The notes: generated from the letters alone by a model not told the origin. Positions 1 through 12,775 are shown, counted from the stretch's first letter. The stretch is DNA of 64,000 nt from Chrysoperla carnea (GCF_905475395.1 NC_058337.1:118228368-118292367); one strand, 5' to 3'. Translations and numbers: made by a program.

Positions 1-37
1 AGTATACAGATCTAATAAAAAGATTGAAACGTTACTA

Positions 38-275
38 AGTCTTACATTCTCTGTCACTGCCCATCTCTTGCCACAAGGAAGTGGACTCACTTAAACCAGC
101 CTTTCTTTGACTCCTCCTGCAAAGCACTCCTGCTGTTCTTAAACAGTTCTAAATGGTTCTCATGGAGTAGTGGTCGGAGATAGGCCAATCTTTTTTTCGA
201 TATCACAACGGACCCAGTGATCTAATTGTGTCCCACCCTAGCACAGCCACTCTAACCTAATCTAACCTATGGACG
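38..275 (+). mobile_element. 3' end of a non-LTR retrotransposon (LINE), 5'-truncated
   Basis: From about 38 to 180 the plus strand reads as the C-terminal tail of a LINE reverse-transcriptase protein: a C-x-C-P-S-L-A segment followed by a leucine-rich LLLFLNSSKWF stretch and a stop at 181-183. A tail of about 90 bases ending in repeated CTAACCTAAT-like units follows. The pattern is typical of jockey/R1/I-type elements, as recalled from the families. The element continues left of the window or is truncated there. It lies immediately downstream of the THAP gene on the opposite strand. Confidence 0.5.
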
Positions 276-291
276 TGAATAAAGACATTGA

Positions 292-1957
292 TTACCTTAA
301 AAGTTCATCTGTATATACACCTTCACAACACAATGTATTTTCGTAGCTTTCAAATGGTGCCCTAGTAATTTTCTCCTCACTCGGCTTGATCCCAAAGGCC
401 TCTTCAAACAACAAATTTGCTTTCTCCATACGATTTTCAGCTTTACTTGGTTTCAACAATTTCGAATTTAATAATACATACGTTGGTGTAAAAGGTATAG
501 GTGCCAAATTGAATTCTGGTACACTATTTATCGTGACCTGATCCCGTAAATCACTATCAATTGGTTCCAAAATAAATAAATTCGGTTTAATCTCATCGAA
601 TTTATCTGCTTCAATCTTTTCCCGACCAACTTGTGATAACAGGACACAATCAACTACCGGCGTCCGTTCTTCCAAACATAAATCATAACTGTTTATTTTA
701 AAATTTCTTGGTGTTTCACGTTTCGGTTGAATGTTGGTTTCGGGTTTTAAATCAGGTGATGGTGATTTTTTAATATCAGTATTTTTAATTTTTTTATCTG
801 ATTTTGAGTATGTATGATCTCGCAGATTTAAGCTCGTATTTTCTCGTAATTGTGGCCTATCATCAGGTTTATCATTTAAGTACGCATGATCAGTATGATG
901 TTCAAGTACCTGTTCAAGGACCGGTGTTAGTTTTTCATTTTCATCGACTTTAGCCCCACGTTTCTTTTGACTGTTTAGCGAATAATTATGTTCATCATGA
1001 CGTAAAATGGTTGGCACTGTCTTATTGGCCGAAGGTTCCTTTCCAGCACTTAATCGAGTATAAGTATGATCAGTTTTCCCAGGTTTTGTTGCTGAATATC
1101 GATGATCTGTAGATACTTCGTTTCTTTGTGGCTCAGGTTTTGATGTTGAATATGTGTGATCATTGGTTTTAATCACCTTTGTTGGGGGTTGAGTATTCCC
1201 AAGAGCTTTTCGTTCACGGAAATTGTATTTGTTAGTTGGCTCGCTTATTTTTTGTAAAGGTGATTTTCGTTTTTTGCGAAGTACTTTCTTTTTCTGCTTG
1301 TTAAGTGTTTTATCGAAAATTGATGGAACTGCGCACGGTTTTAATATTAAACGGCCACATGGATCAATATTGAAATCGCTTGTTTTGAAATGTTTTGAAC
1401 AAATCACATGAAATGGTTTCACTTCTAAATTTTTTTGATTTAATACCGTTAACCATTTTTCTTGACGATCCTTATCTTTTGGAAAGCTGTAAATAAATTA
1501 TTTATCAAACATAATAGATCATTTTATATAGGATGCATGTAAACTAATCGCATCTAACCCTGTGATCGAGTTAGCAAGGGTCTGGAGATTTTTTGGCCCT
1601 TGAGTTCACCTTGTGTTTAGTAGCAGCACTCGATTACTATTCGGTAAGGATTATTAATAACCTGTATTTTATTGTGGAAAATAATGATTGTTACTCTTTT
1701 CAAATTTTAATCTCGACATTAATGCATTTTCGAATTTAATTTTATTAAAATAATTCTTAGAGCATGGTTAAATACTTAAATTACACCCTGTATAAAAGAA
1801 ACGTGGACTAAACTCAAAAAAATTTTTAAAGATCTTAATTTGAAATAGATTCATCTAAATTTTAAATTAAAAAAAGAATTACTTACTTATAAAAGAATAC
1901 TTCAGTATCATTTGTAAATTTTTGCCCACATCCAAAAGCTGAACATAGTTTAACCAT
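292..1957 (-). CDS. THAP-domain zinc-finger protein with multiple HCF-1-binding motifs
   Basis: Two exons on the complement: exon 1 1887-1957 and exon 2 292-1486, joined in phase at GTAAGT/CAG, give 421 residues. The N-terminus is a complete THAP domain (a C2CH DNA-binding zinc finger): Cys5, Cys10, Cys53 and His56 are the expected ligands, Pro26 and Trp35 are the invariant core residues, and AVPSIF at 76-81 is the closing signature. A basic stretch (KKKVLRKKRK) follows as a likely nuclear signal. Residues 133-250 hold six [D/E]HxY tetrapeptides, the motif by which THAP proteins bind the transcription coregulator HCF-1. The rest is low-complexity and charged with no fold I recognise. It is probably a sequence-specific transcription regulator. 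The stop at 292-294 overlaps a plausible splice donor (AAG|GTAATC), so the gene may continue to the left. Domain certain, targets unknown. Confidence 0.88.
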
Positions 1958-2969
1958 GTTAAAAATATTCAAATTTTGATAATAATTTTTGCAAAATAAT
2001 TTCAATTTATTAGATTTCTTTTTTGAAGTGCATAATTTCTGCACAACGATTAAATTAAATTTTCAAAAAAAAAAAAAAATTAGTCATCCCGAAAAATACT
2101 TTAGATTTGTGTTCAAAATATACATGATGTCGATCGAATTTTTTAATACTAAACATTCAAAATATTTTTGATATTTTGTTTATAGAGACTTCAGGAAAGT
2201 TCTATTATTTTCATACATAATTTGTTTTTTATTTTTTATTTAATCATTTGGGTAAGTTGAATTAAATTTAATTAGCACGTTTTTATTTAATTAGAAATTG
2301 TTTAAATACAAATATCGAGTAATTATTATCCTAACAAAATTTTTAACCTTAAAATCATCGAATGGTTTTTTTTTAACCTATAAAATTTTAATCAAGTTTT
2401 AACTGTTTCTCAATTTATGTAATAAAATTTAGTTTTTGATAAGAAATATTTAGGAGTGCCATTTAAAGGACGTTTCGATACAGGTAAATGTTATAAAAGT
2501 ATTATATTACTATCAATTCAATAAAAAATATTTTTGGGAGTAAACTTTTTTGATCCTTGATATTGTACGGAAATATTTGTTTCGAAAAGAAAAGTGTATA
2601 TTAGAAATAATTGTAAAATGCCGACTAAAAAAATTGCTTCTCATCTGAGTTAAAACACTATCGAAACTATTTATTTTGAACTAAAACTTTATGGTAAATG
2701 TTATCGCTATTTTGGCCGGTTTTACCCAAATTAAATTCTATTTTTTTTCGTAATACTATAAACTTATGTTTAAAGTTTCATGCATAATACTGCATAATTG
2801 ATTCAGCGAAAATTTGAAGGAAATAGTAAATACGTAAAGAGTGGCTTTTGAGCCTGACGAGAACGTTTGTTTTACAATTTAATGATTTTATATTTTTTGT
2901 CATCATTATAACTTGAGCATGTAGGGAAGTAAGTCTGAAACTCGAATTGTATATTAAATTAAAATTTTT
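1958..2969. other. AT-rich intergenic stretch, no gene seen
   Basis: This region upstream of the THAP gene is very AT-rich, with short homopolymer runs. I see no open frame with a recognisable domain and no clear repeat. It should include the THAP promoter, but no TATA box or other definite motif stands out. Confidence 0.5.
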
Positions 2970-3570
2970 AACCGACTTCAAACAAAAAAGGAGGAGGTTA
3001 TCAATTCGACTGTATATTTTTTTAATGTTAGTTACCTCAGAACTTTTGAATGAGTGAACCGATTTTGATGATTCTTTATCTATTTGAAAGCTAGTGCTTC
3101 CCGTGTGGTCCCATTTCATTTTGGTCGAGTTCTGATAACGATATCCATGAGAAAATCATTAAAGTCTTAAATTTGTATTAAGTATGCACGACAAGAGGAC
3201 GAATAACTCAAAATCACGGCAACCGATTTCGATGATTCTTTTTTTTAGTGATAAATTAGTTAGTGTACTTCAGGTTCACTAAAAATCACAAAAAACCGAC
3301 TTTAAAAGAAAAACTTTTCCAAAACAAATTAAAATGCACTAAAAAGTAAAAAAATAACAATAATATAATGTAGTTAAAATTATTGTTATTTTTGGAGTTG
3401 GTGTCAGCCAAGCTAATGTAGCAAATTGTTCTGTCCGAGTTGTTTCCTTGGCTGACACCGACTCCAAAAATAATAATAATTTTAACTACATTATATTATC
3501 GTTATTTTTTTACATTTTAATGCATTTAATTTTAATTTGTTTTGGAAAAGTTTTTCTTTTGAAGTCGGTT
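2970..3570. mobile_element. Composite interspersed repeat with terminal hairpin (copy 1)
   Basis: The element starts at AACCGACTTC and ends at GAAGTCGGTT, so its ends are inverted. Its right half (about 3294-3570) is a hairpin with two arms of about 105 bases around a short spacer containing GGCTGACACC-like sequence. A second copy lies at 25160-25743 in the opposite orientation with the same arrangement. The left part belongs to a repeat seen in many insects that begins ACCGACTTC and contains an AGGAGGTT block. No coding capacity is visible, so it is probably a non-autonomous DNA element. Confidence 0.75.
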
Positions 3571-3800
3571 TTCTTTTTGTTAAAAGTTTTTATTAATTTT
3601 GATCAGTACAATGTTCGAAGAGTTTTTACCTGCAGTCAACAGAACCATTTGAAACACTCATCCCTCAGTTTTAAGGTTTATGGGTGGATATTCCTTCATT
3701 TTGTTAAAATAATTCAATATCAATTGTGGCTTTTTTCGGAAGTGGATCAACTTCTTAATTAATTATATCGATTTTTATTTTATTTGAATACAGGGAAAAA

Positions 3801-4513
3801 ATGGGTGATTGTAATGGCTTAACAGATGCTGAAGCGAAAGCTTGCTGTGTAAATCCAGATCCAACGACAAAGGATTTCATAATGCAACAAACAATGTATC
3901 GGATAAAAGATCCGAGAGAATCTTTAAAATTTTACACAAACGTTTTGGGAATGCGTTTATTACAAAAATTAGATTTTCCTGAAATGAAATTCACAATTTA
4001 TTTTATGGGATACCAAAATGCTGAAGATATTCCAACGGATAATGAAGAACGTACTAAATGGACTTTAAGTCGTCAAGCTACAATTGAATTGACACAGTAA
4101 GTTCTACCCCTCTAAAAAAGTCTGAAAAAGGAGTTTTTAATCTCCTACCTTCAAAATTTCCTAAAAATAAATTAAGATGTGGGAGAAGGCATAGTGGGTT
4201 CATATATTATGTTTACTTTTGACAAGTTTTTTTTTAATTATTGTAATTTAAATTACCTTACAGTAACTGGGGAACTGAATCCAATCCTGATGTAAAATAT
4301 CATAATGGAAATTCTGATCCACGTGGATTTGGTCATATTGGTATAATGGTACCAGATGTGGAGAAGGCTTGTGCACGATTTGAAAGTTTGGGTGTGGAAT
4401 TTGTGAAAAAACCCCAAGATGGTAAAATGAAAGGATTGGCGTTTATTAAGGATCCAGATGGTTATTGGATTGAAATATTTAACGCTAATTCCATTGCTAA
4501 AATGGTTAATTAG
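3801..4513 (+). CDS. Glo1: Glyoxalase I (lactoylglutathione lyase)
   Basis: Two exons, 3801-4096 and 4264-4513, joined at CA|GTAAGT and ACAG|T, give 181 residues, close to the human enzyme's 184. Glyoxalase I isomerises the methylglyoxal-glutathione hemithioacetal to S-lactoylglutathione in the cytosol, detoxifying a glycolysis by-product. The sequence shows the single-polypeptide two-domain vicinal-oxygen-chelate fold typical of animals: the KDP...SLKFY start of the first module and the [12 protein letters not shown] start of the second. The four metal ligands are present at Gln30, Glu96, His123 and Glu169, with Glu169 in the DPDGYWIEI motif. The intron falls inside ELT-HNWGTE, which rejoins perfectly. 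An ACAG just before the start codon (about 3790-3793) may be the 3' splice site of a 5'UTR intron. The coding region appears intact. Confidence 0.97.
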
Positions 4514-4988
4514 ATGATTGTTTTGTTCATGAGTGGTACTAGTATTATTCTCAGAATTAATGCTCTACTAGGACTTTCATCAATACCGTAATTTTTTTTT
4601 TGGAATTGACGTTTCTTTGGAGACCACCTATATTATTATACGAGGGAAGAGTCTATTTAACGAAATTTTTCCCATGATTTTGTTAATTGTTTAAGTATAA
4701 AAGTTTATATTGTTATATTATTATATACATTGCGCATGTAGAAAAAAATATATATTTTATTATAATATCCTTTTGATTAAGCTAGAAATTTTATTTATTT
4801 GGACCAAATGAGCGTAAAATTGTAATAGACCTTTATCACATTTTTTTTTTAAATGAAAGTAAATGTCTTGATAAATGGGCTAATTTTTCCCCCCGATTTT
4901 TCATCATCCCAATAGGATTTGCATCATCCCATATTAACAAAAATTATGGAATTTTGAAACTAATCAAAGATTTGTTTGTATCTCTTTT

Positions 4989-5212
4989 TAGCACAGTAGA
5001 ATTTAGCATGGAATTCTTATGTCAAGTATAGTATATAACGTCAAATACTGTGTCCGACCTCTATCTAATTGGTGGTTTATAATGCTTATATCATCAGTAA
5101 TTCTTGCCCGATTTTAGTTTCACATAAAAACTATTGTTGGAATTTTTCTCTTTCTAGCACAATAGAATTTAGCATGGAATTCTTATGTCAAGTATAGTAT
5201 ATGCCGTCAAAT
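4989..5212. repeat. 58-bp direct repeat, two units
   Basis: Units at 4989-5046 and 5155-5212 share TAGCACA(G/A)TAGAATTTAGC and the bases that follow, ending in CGTCAAAT, with only three or four differences. The spacer of about 108 bp is unrelated. This is probably a local duplication or two fragments of one interspersed element. Confidence 0.7.
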
Positions 5213-6481
5213 TGTCCCAGTTTGTTAATTTCCGGTAAAAGATTCTGCGGGATGCCAGTTTACAATCTGACGGAAATTAAATATTACCGTGACATATATA
5301 CGAATGTGATTTCTATAACTACTCAGTTGATCACGGTGTATAGGTATATACAGAGTGCCCCAAGAGTAGCTCGCGCCCTTGCTTAGATTGGAAAAAATTA
5401 ATATTTTCTTGGCCAGAAGCACAATATTATTTTATAAGACCAACAGTGCCACTTTGGCGCCGAGATCTTAACTTTAAGTCCAATAGGTTGTGAGAAAAGA
5501 AAGATTTAGAAAAGATTAAGGAGGGTTAACAGACAATTTGTAATAAAATAAAAACACAAATTTATAAAAAATATATAAATAATTTATTTTTAAATATTTA
5601 CCCACAACCAAAATTTGTTAACAAATATTTATGAAAAAAAAAATTTTAAATAGAGATTCTAATGGACGGAGTTTAAACATTTATATATTAAATAATAATT
5701 AAATTCTTTTATTCGTATTCTCAGTCTTCCGTATAATTCTACGTATATAATATATATATATATTTTTTAAGGCCATATTAACGTAGTTTTATTAATTTTT
5801 CGTTGCCCAAATTATAATATAAAAAATGTCAAATTAATAAAAAAAGTAATATATATTTTTTAGAGAGCTTTCTTTTTTAATCCAAATTTTCAAAATTTCC
5901 AAATGGAAAATTCTGATTTTCCACTTCTTTGTATTAAATCATCAAATTTTAACTCTGCTTAAAATTATTACAATACTTTGTGGCTGTGTTCGTTTTGGAC
6001 GCTTACACGCTTTTTTTTCGTTACTCTTAGGACTTTTTATATAAGAAATGATTCGTATTTGTTTCGGGCAGATATCAATCAAATAAATAGATATCACATA
6101 TCTTCTATCTTTGTCAAAAAACGGTGTTTGATAAAGGTAAAATATATTAAATTTCTTTACTGGAATATTTTTTGACAACTGTACGAAACAAAAGCAAATC
6201 GATGAAAAGGCCTATTGTGTATTATGTGTATTGTATGAGCTCAACTATTAGCTCGCTTTGTCAGCACTCTCAGCGTCTTAAAGTCATAATAAACACTAAG
6301 TACATGACATAAGCGTGCTTTAAGCAACGTGTAAGAACGTTTATAACAGCACAACCTATAACAGTTTAAATGGATTAAGAATATCAACCCAAATTAGATT
6401 TCTTTTTTTTATTGGTAACACTTAAAAATTAAATTCAATTCTGTGGAATTTTATTGTTCGTCATATTTGATAAAAATCGAT

Positions 6482-6596
6482 GTGTGTTTTAAGATTCAAT
6501 CCAGCACTTTGCCTACCTCAGGTTACTAAGGTGACGTTGCTTTTTAATCAATCAGCTGAATGTATTTCAGCATGCTGGATTGATTTTAGAACACAC
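6482..6596. mobile_element. Small MITE-like hairpin, 115 bp
   Basis: The ends are inverted repeats of about 24 bp: GTGTGTTTTAAGATTCAATC at the left, and a right end whose complement begins GTGTGTTCTAAAATCAATC. Both arms close on TCCAGCA/TGCTGGA. There is no coding content. A structured RNA is the alternative, but with a single copy I cannot decide between them. Confidence 0.45.
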
Positions 6597-8507
6597 CCTC
6601 AAATAATTATAATTTTTTTTCCGATTTCTTTACGTCAAAGTAATTTCAGTTTTAACCCACGATTGTAGTCATTATTCTTAATTCAATTAGCAAATCTTTT
6701 ATTGCGTATTTTATAAATATCTTCTTGAATTGCGTATTCACTGCAAAGTAAACATTAATGACTTTTTCTTTACAATTTGAAGTGGTATAAACGGTTTATT
6801 AAACTAAACTATTTACGCTTACGCATAATATTTACTGTGATAATAAGAGCCATTTATGCTTGTATAAATAGTTCAGTTCAACATCGTTTGAATAGGCGTG
6901 GATTCCGAAATTGATTTAATTCGCTGTTTGCTTTATCATGGACGCTTAGTTTACTCGATTAGTCCGCCAACCCTCTGAACCTAAGCATGGTTTAGATCAC
7001 TTCAAATAGTAAGGAACAAAGGTCAAAAGCCAATAATAAATTTAGTCCCATTTAAACTTATAAATTGTTGAAACAAAACTCTTTAGACAAAATATTTTCC
7101 TCGATTGGCGTTGTATTACAATGTTTTCCAACGTAACAAAACATTTGTCTAAAAAGTTTTGCTGCACTAACGTTTTCATGGCTTTACCAAATCTATTCGG
7201 GCGAAAATTTCAAATAAATTATATTTGTAATTTACTTTCTAATCAATACGCATCTTCAAATTAACCAAATAAGAGTAAGATCAACTGTCATTTTGATTTC
7301 AGATTCATGAAAGGAGATCGTTTCTGTATATATAAATATCATCTTCCATTAAACTGAAGAATAAAATGACTGTCAAAACGACTTACTCGCGCGATTTTTT
7401 AAGGATAAATAAACGGCGTTTAAGAGAATTACCACCTTATTCTCAGAATCTTATTAAAAATAATGACATCCACGATGGATTTTTAATTTATCTTTCGTAT
7501 AAATTCATTTATGTTTTTTTTTTTTTTTTTATTGTAAGTTATGCTATTTTTGTATAGTAATAAATCAGTTTTTTAAAGTTTTTGTAATCAAAACGCAATC
7601 TGTCACGGCGTACTACACTCTCTGACCACGATGATCAGAAAATATAGTTACTAAAATTCAGATCCAAATAGAAAACTATATCTTATTGTAAAAGTTCGGT
7701 TAAACAGAAAATGATTTATCGCTGCGATTTGAAAATTTAAGTTTTAAGAGACTATGTAAGTTCCCAAATTGTTCTTTAGACATATCCTCTTTTTCTTTTC
7801 CGTTTTCTTGTCTAACAAATAGAAGCTTTGACATTTCTTCAATTCTTCTTGATCGAAAATTACTGAACATGTCAAAATTTAAGAAATAGAAAATTTAAAG
7901 TAAATAATTTGCATCACGCTCCGGCCATTTCGCCGAACCAGGAGAATTTGTTTTAAGAATTTGATAGAGTTTTAAGGTATGTAGTCATACATATCAAAAA
8001 TGTGTTTATTTCATCATACTAAGAATTGACGACAAAAAAGGAATTATTTAAAAAGATTAACAAAACGGTAGTCTTTTTTCTATTCAGTTAATCTTTTGAT
8101 TACTAGTCTAATATTTTGTAAATGGCAAGAAAATTGAATTATTTTTAGTTTAAAACTGAATATCTTAAGATTACTTGAAACTAAATAGCCTCAAAAGTCA
8201 AAACTAATTCCATTTTTAACTGCCAGGATTAGTGTCCCCATTTCAAGAATTATTAATATCACAGACTCTTTATCAATTTTCAATTTCTAGACCAATGATG
8301 TGTTAGTTTATGAAGGAAATCGAACACAACACTTTCTCCAAACCTGTTACGTGAGCCAACCGAAGATACAAAAAAAAGTTAGGTAATTTTTTTATATTTC
8401 CAATTCTAGTTTAATCAAAAGTGTAAAATAATATTTGAAGATATGTGCACGTCGCGACAGAATGCGTTATTGTAATTACCCAAATTTATTATTATCTAAA
8501 AATTATT

Positions 8508-11500
8508 TTAAACGTTTCGATGTATAATAAAATCCCACGTATCTTTCCATCGTAAATTTAAAATATCCTGTGTCGATAAATCGACTAAACCATAACTTAA
8601 TACAATAAATTTAATAAAAACATGTATCACACAACATGTCCAACCAACTATAAATATTAAATATAAATATTTGATAACGTAAAGATAATAAACTTTAAAG
8701 TTTAATATATTATTTGATAATAAATAATAGATATGTTGAATGAAGGTAATCATTAATAATAATTGAAATGTAAATGCTGGTAAATAATGATGTAAAAATA
8801 ATGTACGTTCAATAAAAAAATATGGTAAATAATGACATAAATAACCGCATACAAATATTTCACCGTACAGTTGATATTCATGCCATACTGGTTCTGGAAT
8901 ATCGTAGCATTGTCTACGACGACGTAATAAATAAAATACTAATAATGAACAATATAATATCATGCATATTGTGGATGAATACCAAAGTACTATGTTGCCT
9001 AATAAATGGATTTGAGCCTAAAACAAAAATAATAAAATTTAAGATGATTTTAATTAACTTCAAGAATCCAGCCACCAATATTAACTTATTACTCTATACT
9101 CCATAACATATAACCCAATATTTCCCTCATGCCAAACAAACACTTTATTTTCGGAACTATAAGCCACTAAACAAGTTAAAAACGTATTCCTTTAAAAACA
9201 CCCGTTTTGAATTGATTTAATAATATAAAAGAGGGGCACCGCAAATGAGTCTCTAGCACCTAGACTAGGGTGTTCTCTGTGTCCTCCTTGAGAACAAACC
9301 TGTTACCGTAAGAGATGTTATTTTAAGCAGATAAAGCTATTGGATTCGGTCGAGACCAGACGCCAGGCAGAAAGTCCATGGCTTCATTGTCGAGATTGCC
9401 CCCAGGATTGATGGATCCAAATTTTCGGACCCAAACAGACTAAACCTGACACTGATGAAAATTAATTCCAAAGTGGCCCTGTACCCAGATCTTTTAAATA
9501 ATTTACAAAACAACCTACGATCATGAAGATCATGGGAAAATCTGTTAGATTTTACTTACATTACTAGTATTTGACACCCAATAAGCAATACCACGTGTCA
9601 TCAACGGCCATTCTAATGGTTCACTACTATACATATGTGATTGGTCCCCACTATTTGGCGGTTGGAAAAACAACATTTTCTTTTGTAACTCTTGAAATTT
9701 TGCCCAAAATGATAATTGTGTTGCACTTGTTGGAATCATTTCAGCATTTACTAATTGACGTTCGCGTTCTTTCTGATCGTCAGCTAAAAACAAAAACAAA
9801 AATTATTATTACATTTAATAAAAGAGTTTGGTATTTTGAAATGGCGATCAGGGCTAACACTATCGATTAGTGGAGGAAATAAGGCATTTGACCCATGAAT
9901 CGATTCCTCGGCAGTAGATTCTTATGGGAGCTGATGATGATATTCATGGGAACTTGTGCTTTTTCGATTTAAACCCATAATGTGGGTCAGAATTACCATA
10001 CTTCCGGACACCACATTCTCTTTATTTAATATTTAAAATAAAATATTGAATTTTATATTTAGCACAATTCTAAGCATTTTATGATCCTTGACATTTTTTA
10101 TCTATCCCCACCGTTTTCGAGACATAAGCATTTGATAAAATAAGCGATCGTTTCTGACGAAAATAAAGATTAATTTGTGGTTCCGGACAAAAGTTAAAAT
10201 TTGAAAGCTATTGGATATTTTATTTTGACGATTCTAGGAATTTTTAAAATCGGAAAAATCCGTTTTATTTTCAAACGCTTATATATCGAAAAAGGCTTTT
10301 ATTTTTTATAAATGGTTTTTTAGGAGTCTATAATGACGTATACAGAGTGGCCACTCACTTTTTGTATATCTATGTTCTTCAACATTCCATATGGTATCAT
10401 CTTGATTAATAATTTTATCCGTCACGATTTCATGTTGATTGAAACCCCATTCAGGAAGCTGTCGACCAGTGAATCGCAATGCTTGACTAGAATTTACATG
10501 AACAAAACGTACATGTGATTGAATAGTATGCCATTCATCACTGCCGCCATATTGATCACGATTAATAATATCAACTCGCCATAAATTTTGAGCAGGCATT
10601 GACACATTATAATCAATATAACATGATACTTCTTGACATTGTGGTGACATTGGAGCTGCTACATCGTGTGAATTTAATGCCCGACTTGTAATACCATGTA
10701 CAAGTTGAATAATGTCACCATGACGAATTGTGTCGACTGTTTCACCCACAACTAAATCATTTTTTTCTGGACGTTTGACAATCCACCAGTTATTGACATC
10801 TTTAAATGAGTAACACGTAACTTGTTGTTGATGACTTGAGCCCCGTTTATCGGTATAGCGTACGGGGTAAACGTGAGGATGTGAATGTAACCAACAAGTA
10901 CGGCCATGAGTATGCCTGTAACAAATAACAGGCATTTTGAAGACAGCTACAAAGAAAAATCGCATTTGTCGAGGGTTTTTTAAATTGTGTAAATTTTGCT
11001 TGTTCAACGAATTCATACTTTTAAAGTGTTTTAAATGGTTTTGGTTTTACTTACCTAAGAGTAATTTGTGATCCATGACTAATCAAAAGTGGCTGCCCTT
11101 TGGTAATAGACGCCAAACCACCTTCCAACGAAGCTTGAAATGCACTAGTCATCACTGAATCATGTGAACCAGCCTTATTTAACACCAACAAATGTACATA
11201 AAATACACTTAAATATACTCCAACTGTACAAACAGTGGCAACAAAAATTTGAGCAAATAACATTAATTGCAGCATACGATCCGAATATTTTGGATTTGGT
11301 AAAATATTCCAAAACATTTTAACCAAAATTCCAACACCCAAAAACATTGCGTATATACCAGAAAATTTTATACACATTGCACATGTAAACGAAATAAATG
11401 CTAAACTTAACCAAAAATACCATTGTATACAATATGGTCGATCGTAATAACGGCGAAAATATAATATGCAAAGGATTCCAAACAGCGAAAACATAATTAA

Positions 11501-12587
11501 CATGGACTCCATAAGCATAAAACGTGATTGTGTTAATAAAGCATTATCACAAAGAATTAAAATACTACCTAATACGGCACTAGGTACTGATACTCCAATT
11601 TCTAACAAAATATTGTACACAATCGGAATTAGTAAACTTCCACAAACAGCTGGAACTAAGCGTAATGCGAATAAAGGAACAGTGTCTGCGTAAACGTTAC
11701 CAATTCGATCAAATTTACTATTGCCATTGTAACCAGCTAAATATGCTACAGCGGCAATCATTTGTTTGCCCAATGGAGGATGTGGATCGAAAAAAAATGT
11801 TCTTTTCATGTATAAAGATACATATTTTCCATAATGTAATTCGTCAAACCTGTAAAAGAAAAATATCTAATTATATTTTTGACGATTCTTAACATTTTTT
11901 GACTCCCCCATCAAACAATACAATATTTGTTGAGGTCATTTTTTAATAGATGGAGCTTCTGGAGAAATATTCAGATGCATAGATTAAAATGGTCCACCCT
12001 ATATATCGAAAACAGTGAGATTGGATAAAAAATGTTAAGGATCAAAAGATGCGAAAACGTGTCATTTGTCATTCGGGCTTGGAGTTCGTCAATCCTGATG
12101 TTAAATTAGCATTGTTTGCTACATGCTTTTTCATGCAATGGATTTTAGGAATGAAAGTAGGTCCCCATTTAGAGTTAGCCCCCGAAAAGATTATTGAAGA
12201 AAAATGCATTTTATATTTTGATAAGGTATTTAAAAAAAAAAAAATTTAATAGACTTACACAATGTTTCGTGGCTCTTCAAGACGATACAATCGTAAACAT
12301 AACGCAATTAAAAATATACACACAGAAAAAATATCAATTTCAATATTAATTCGAAACTTATTAGAAATTTCTTTGAATGAAGGAATTTCCGTAGTATTTC
12401 CCACAATTTTTACATTATTATTATCACCTTGCCCCTTCAAATAATCATAACGATTAGTCGTATCCTCTTCATGTTGTATCGATTTTTTCTCCTGATCGTA
12501 TGGTAATTTTTGTTTGATATTATTTCCATCAATCGAATGGTTTGGTTTACGATGCTTACGATTACGAATTTCTGTTTCTGACCCCAT
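8508..12587 (-). CDS. POMT1: Protein O-mannosyltransferase 1 (GT39 family)
   Basis: Five exons on the complement: 12259-12587, 11055-11849, 10359-10915, 9560-9783 and 8508-9017. All joins are in phase and give 804 residues (human about 747). POMT1 with POMT2 transfers mannose from dolichol-phosphate-mannose to Ser/Thr of secretory proteins such as dystroglycan in the ER membrane. The fly orthologue is rotated abdomen. Seen here are the loop-1 acidic pair Asp112-Glu113 in the [10 protein letters not shown] motif, the HPPLGK motif, multiple hydrophobic spans, and an [13 protein letters not shown] segment that fits POMT1 better than POMT2. The MIR region (about 375-560) has [12 protein letters not shown] and [11 protein letters not shown], and a C-terminal four-span block carries HHYLPA. 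The first ATG in frame was chosen at 12587, in good context (ATTATGG). Intron 4 holds a LINE fragment. Confidence 0.95.
9230..9465 (-). mobile_element. LINE 3'-end fragment (family A) in POMT1 intron 4
   Basis: Read on the complement, this is the terminal part of a non-LTR element ending in a sequence complementary to GGGGCACCGCAAATGAGTC. The same end occurs at 32286, 37799 and 63142. It is 5'-truncated with no intact frame and sits between exons 4 and 5 of POMT1, antisense to neither exon. Confidence 0.65.
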
Positions 12588-12775
12588 AATCGAACGAATT
12601 ATCAAAAATATTGCATTTTAAAATGAAATGTTTTTAATAAATAAATGAGGTTAAATATATTTTGACATGTGGCAAGTTGTCACTCCTACGGTTAAGTAAA
12701 CAAAAGGTAGCTTCTAATAAGCATAGAACGTGGTTTTTGTAACGAACGAACGATTAACGGTACTTTTTTTTATTA
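12588..12775. promoter_or_regulatory. Bidirectional promoter region POMT1 / WRNIP1
   Basis: The two start codons face away from each other across 188 bp, which must hold both 5'UTRs and both promoters unless a 5'UTR intron exists. The stretch is AT-rich without an obvious TATA box for either side, as is usual for housekeeping head-to-head pairs. The start sites themselves are not visible from sequence. Confidence 0.6.

Larger units (their letters stand above)
4514..8507. other. Intergenic region without a supported gene
   Basis: This is AT-rich sequence between Glo1 and POMT1. It holds a 58-bp direct repeat, a small hairpin MITE and TA-rich microsatellite (near 5740-5765). An isolated open frame at 7366-7557 is preceded by a TATA-like TATATAAATA at about 7328, but its product resembles nothing I know and I do not call it a gene. 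Confidence 0.5.

Noticed and set aside
5225-5422. Overlapping short frames on both strands
   Set aside because: No homology, no splice or promoter context, next to a repeated segment.
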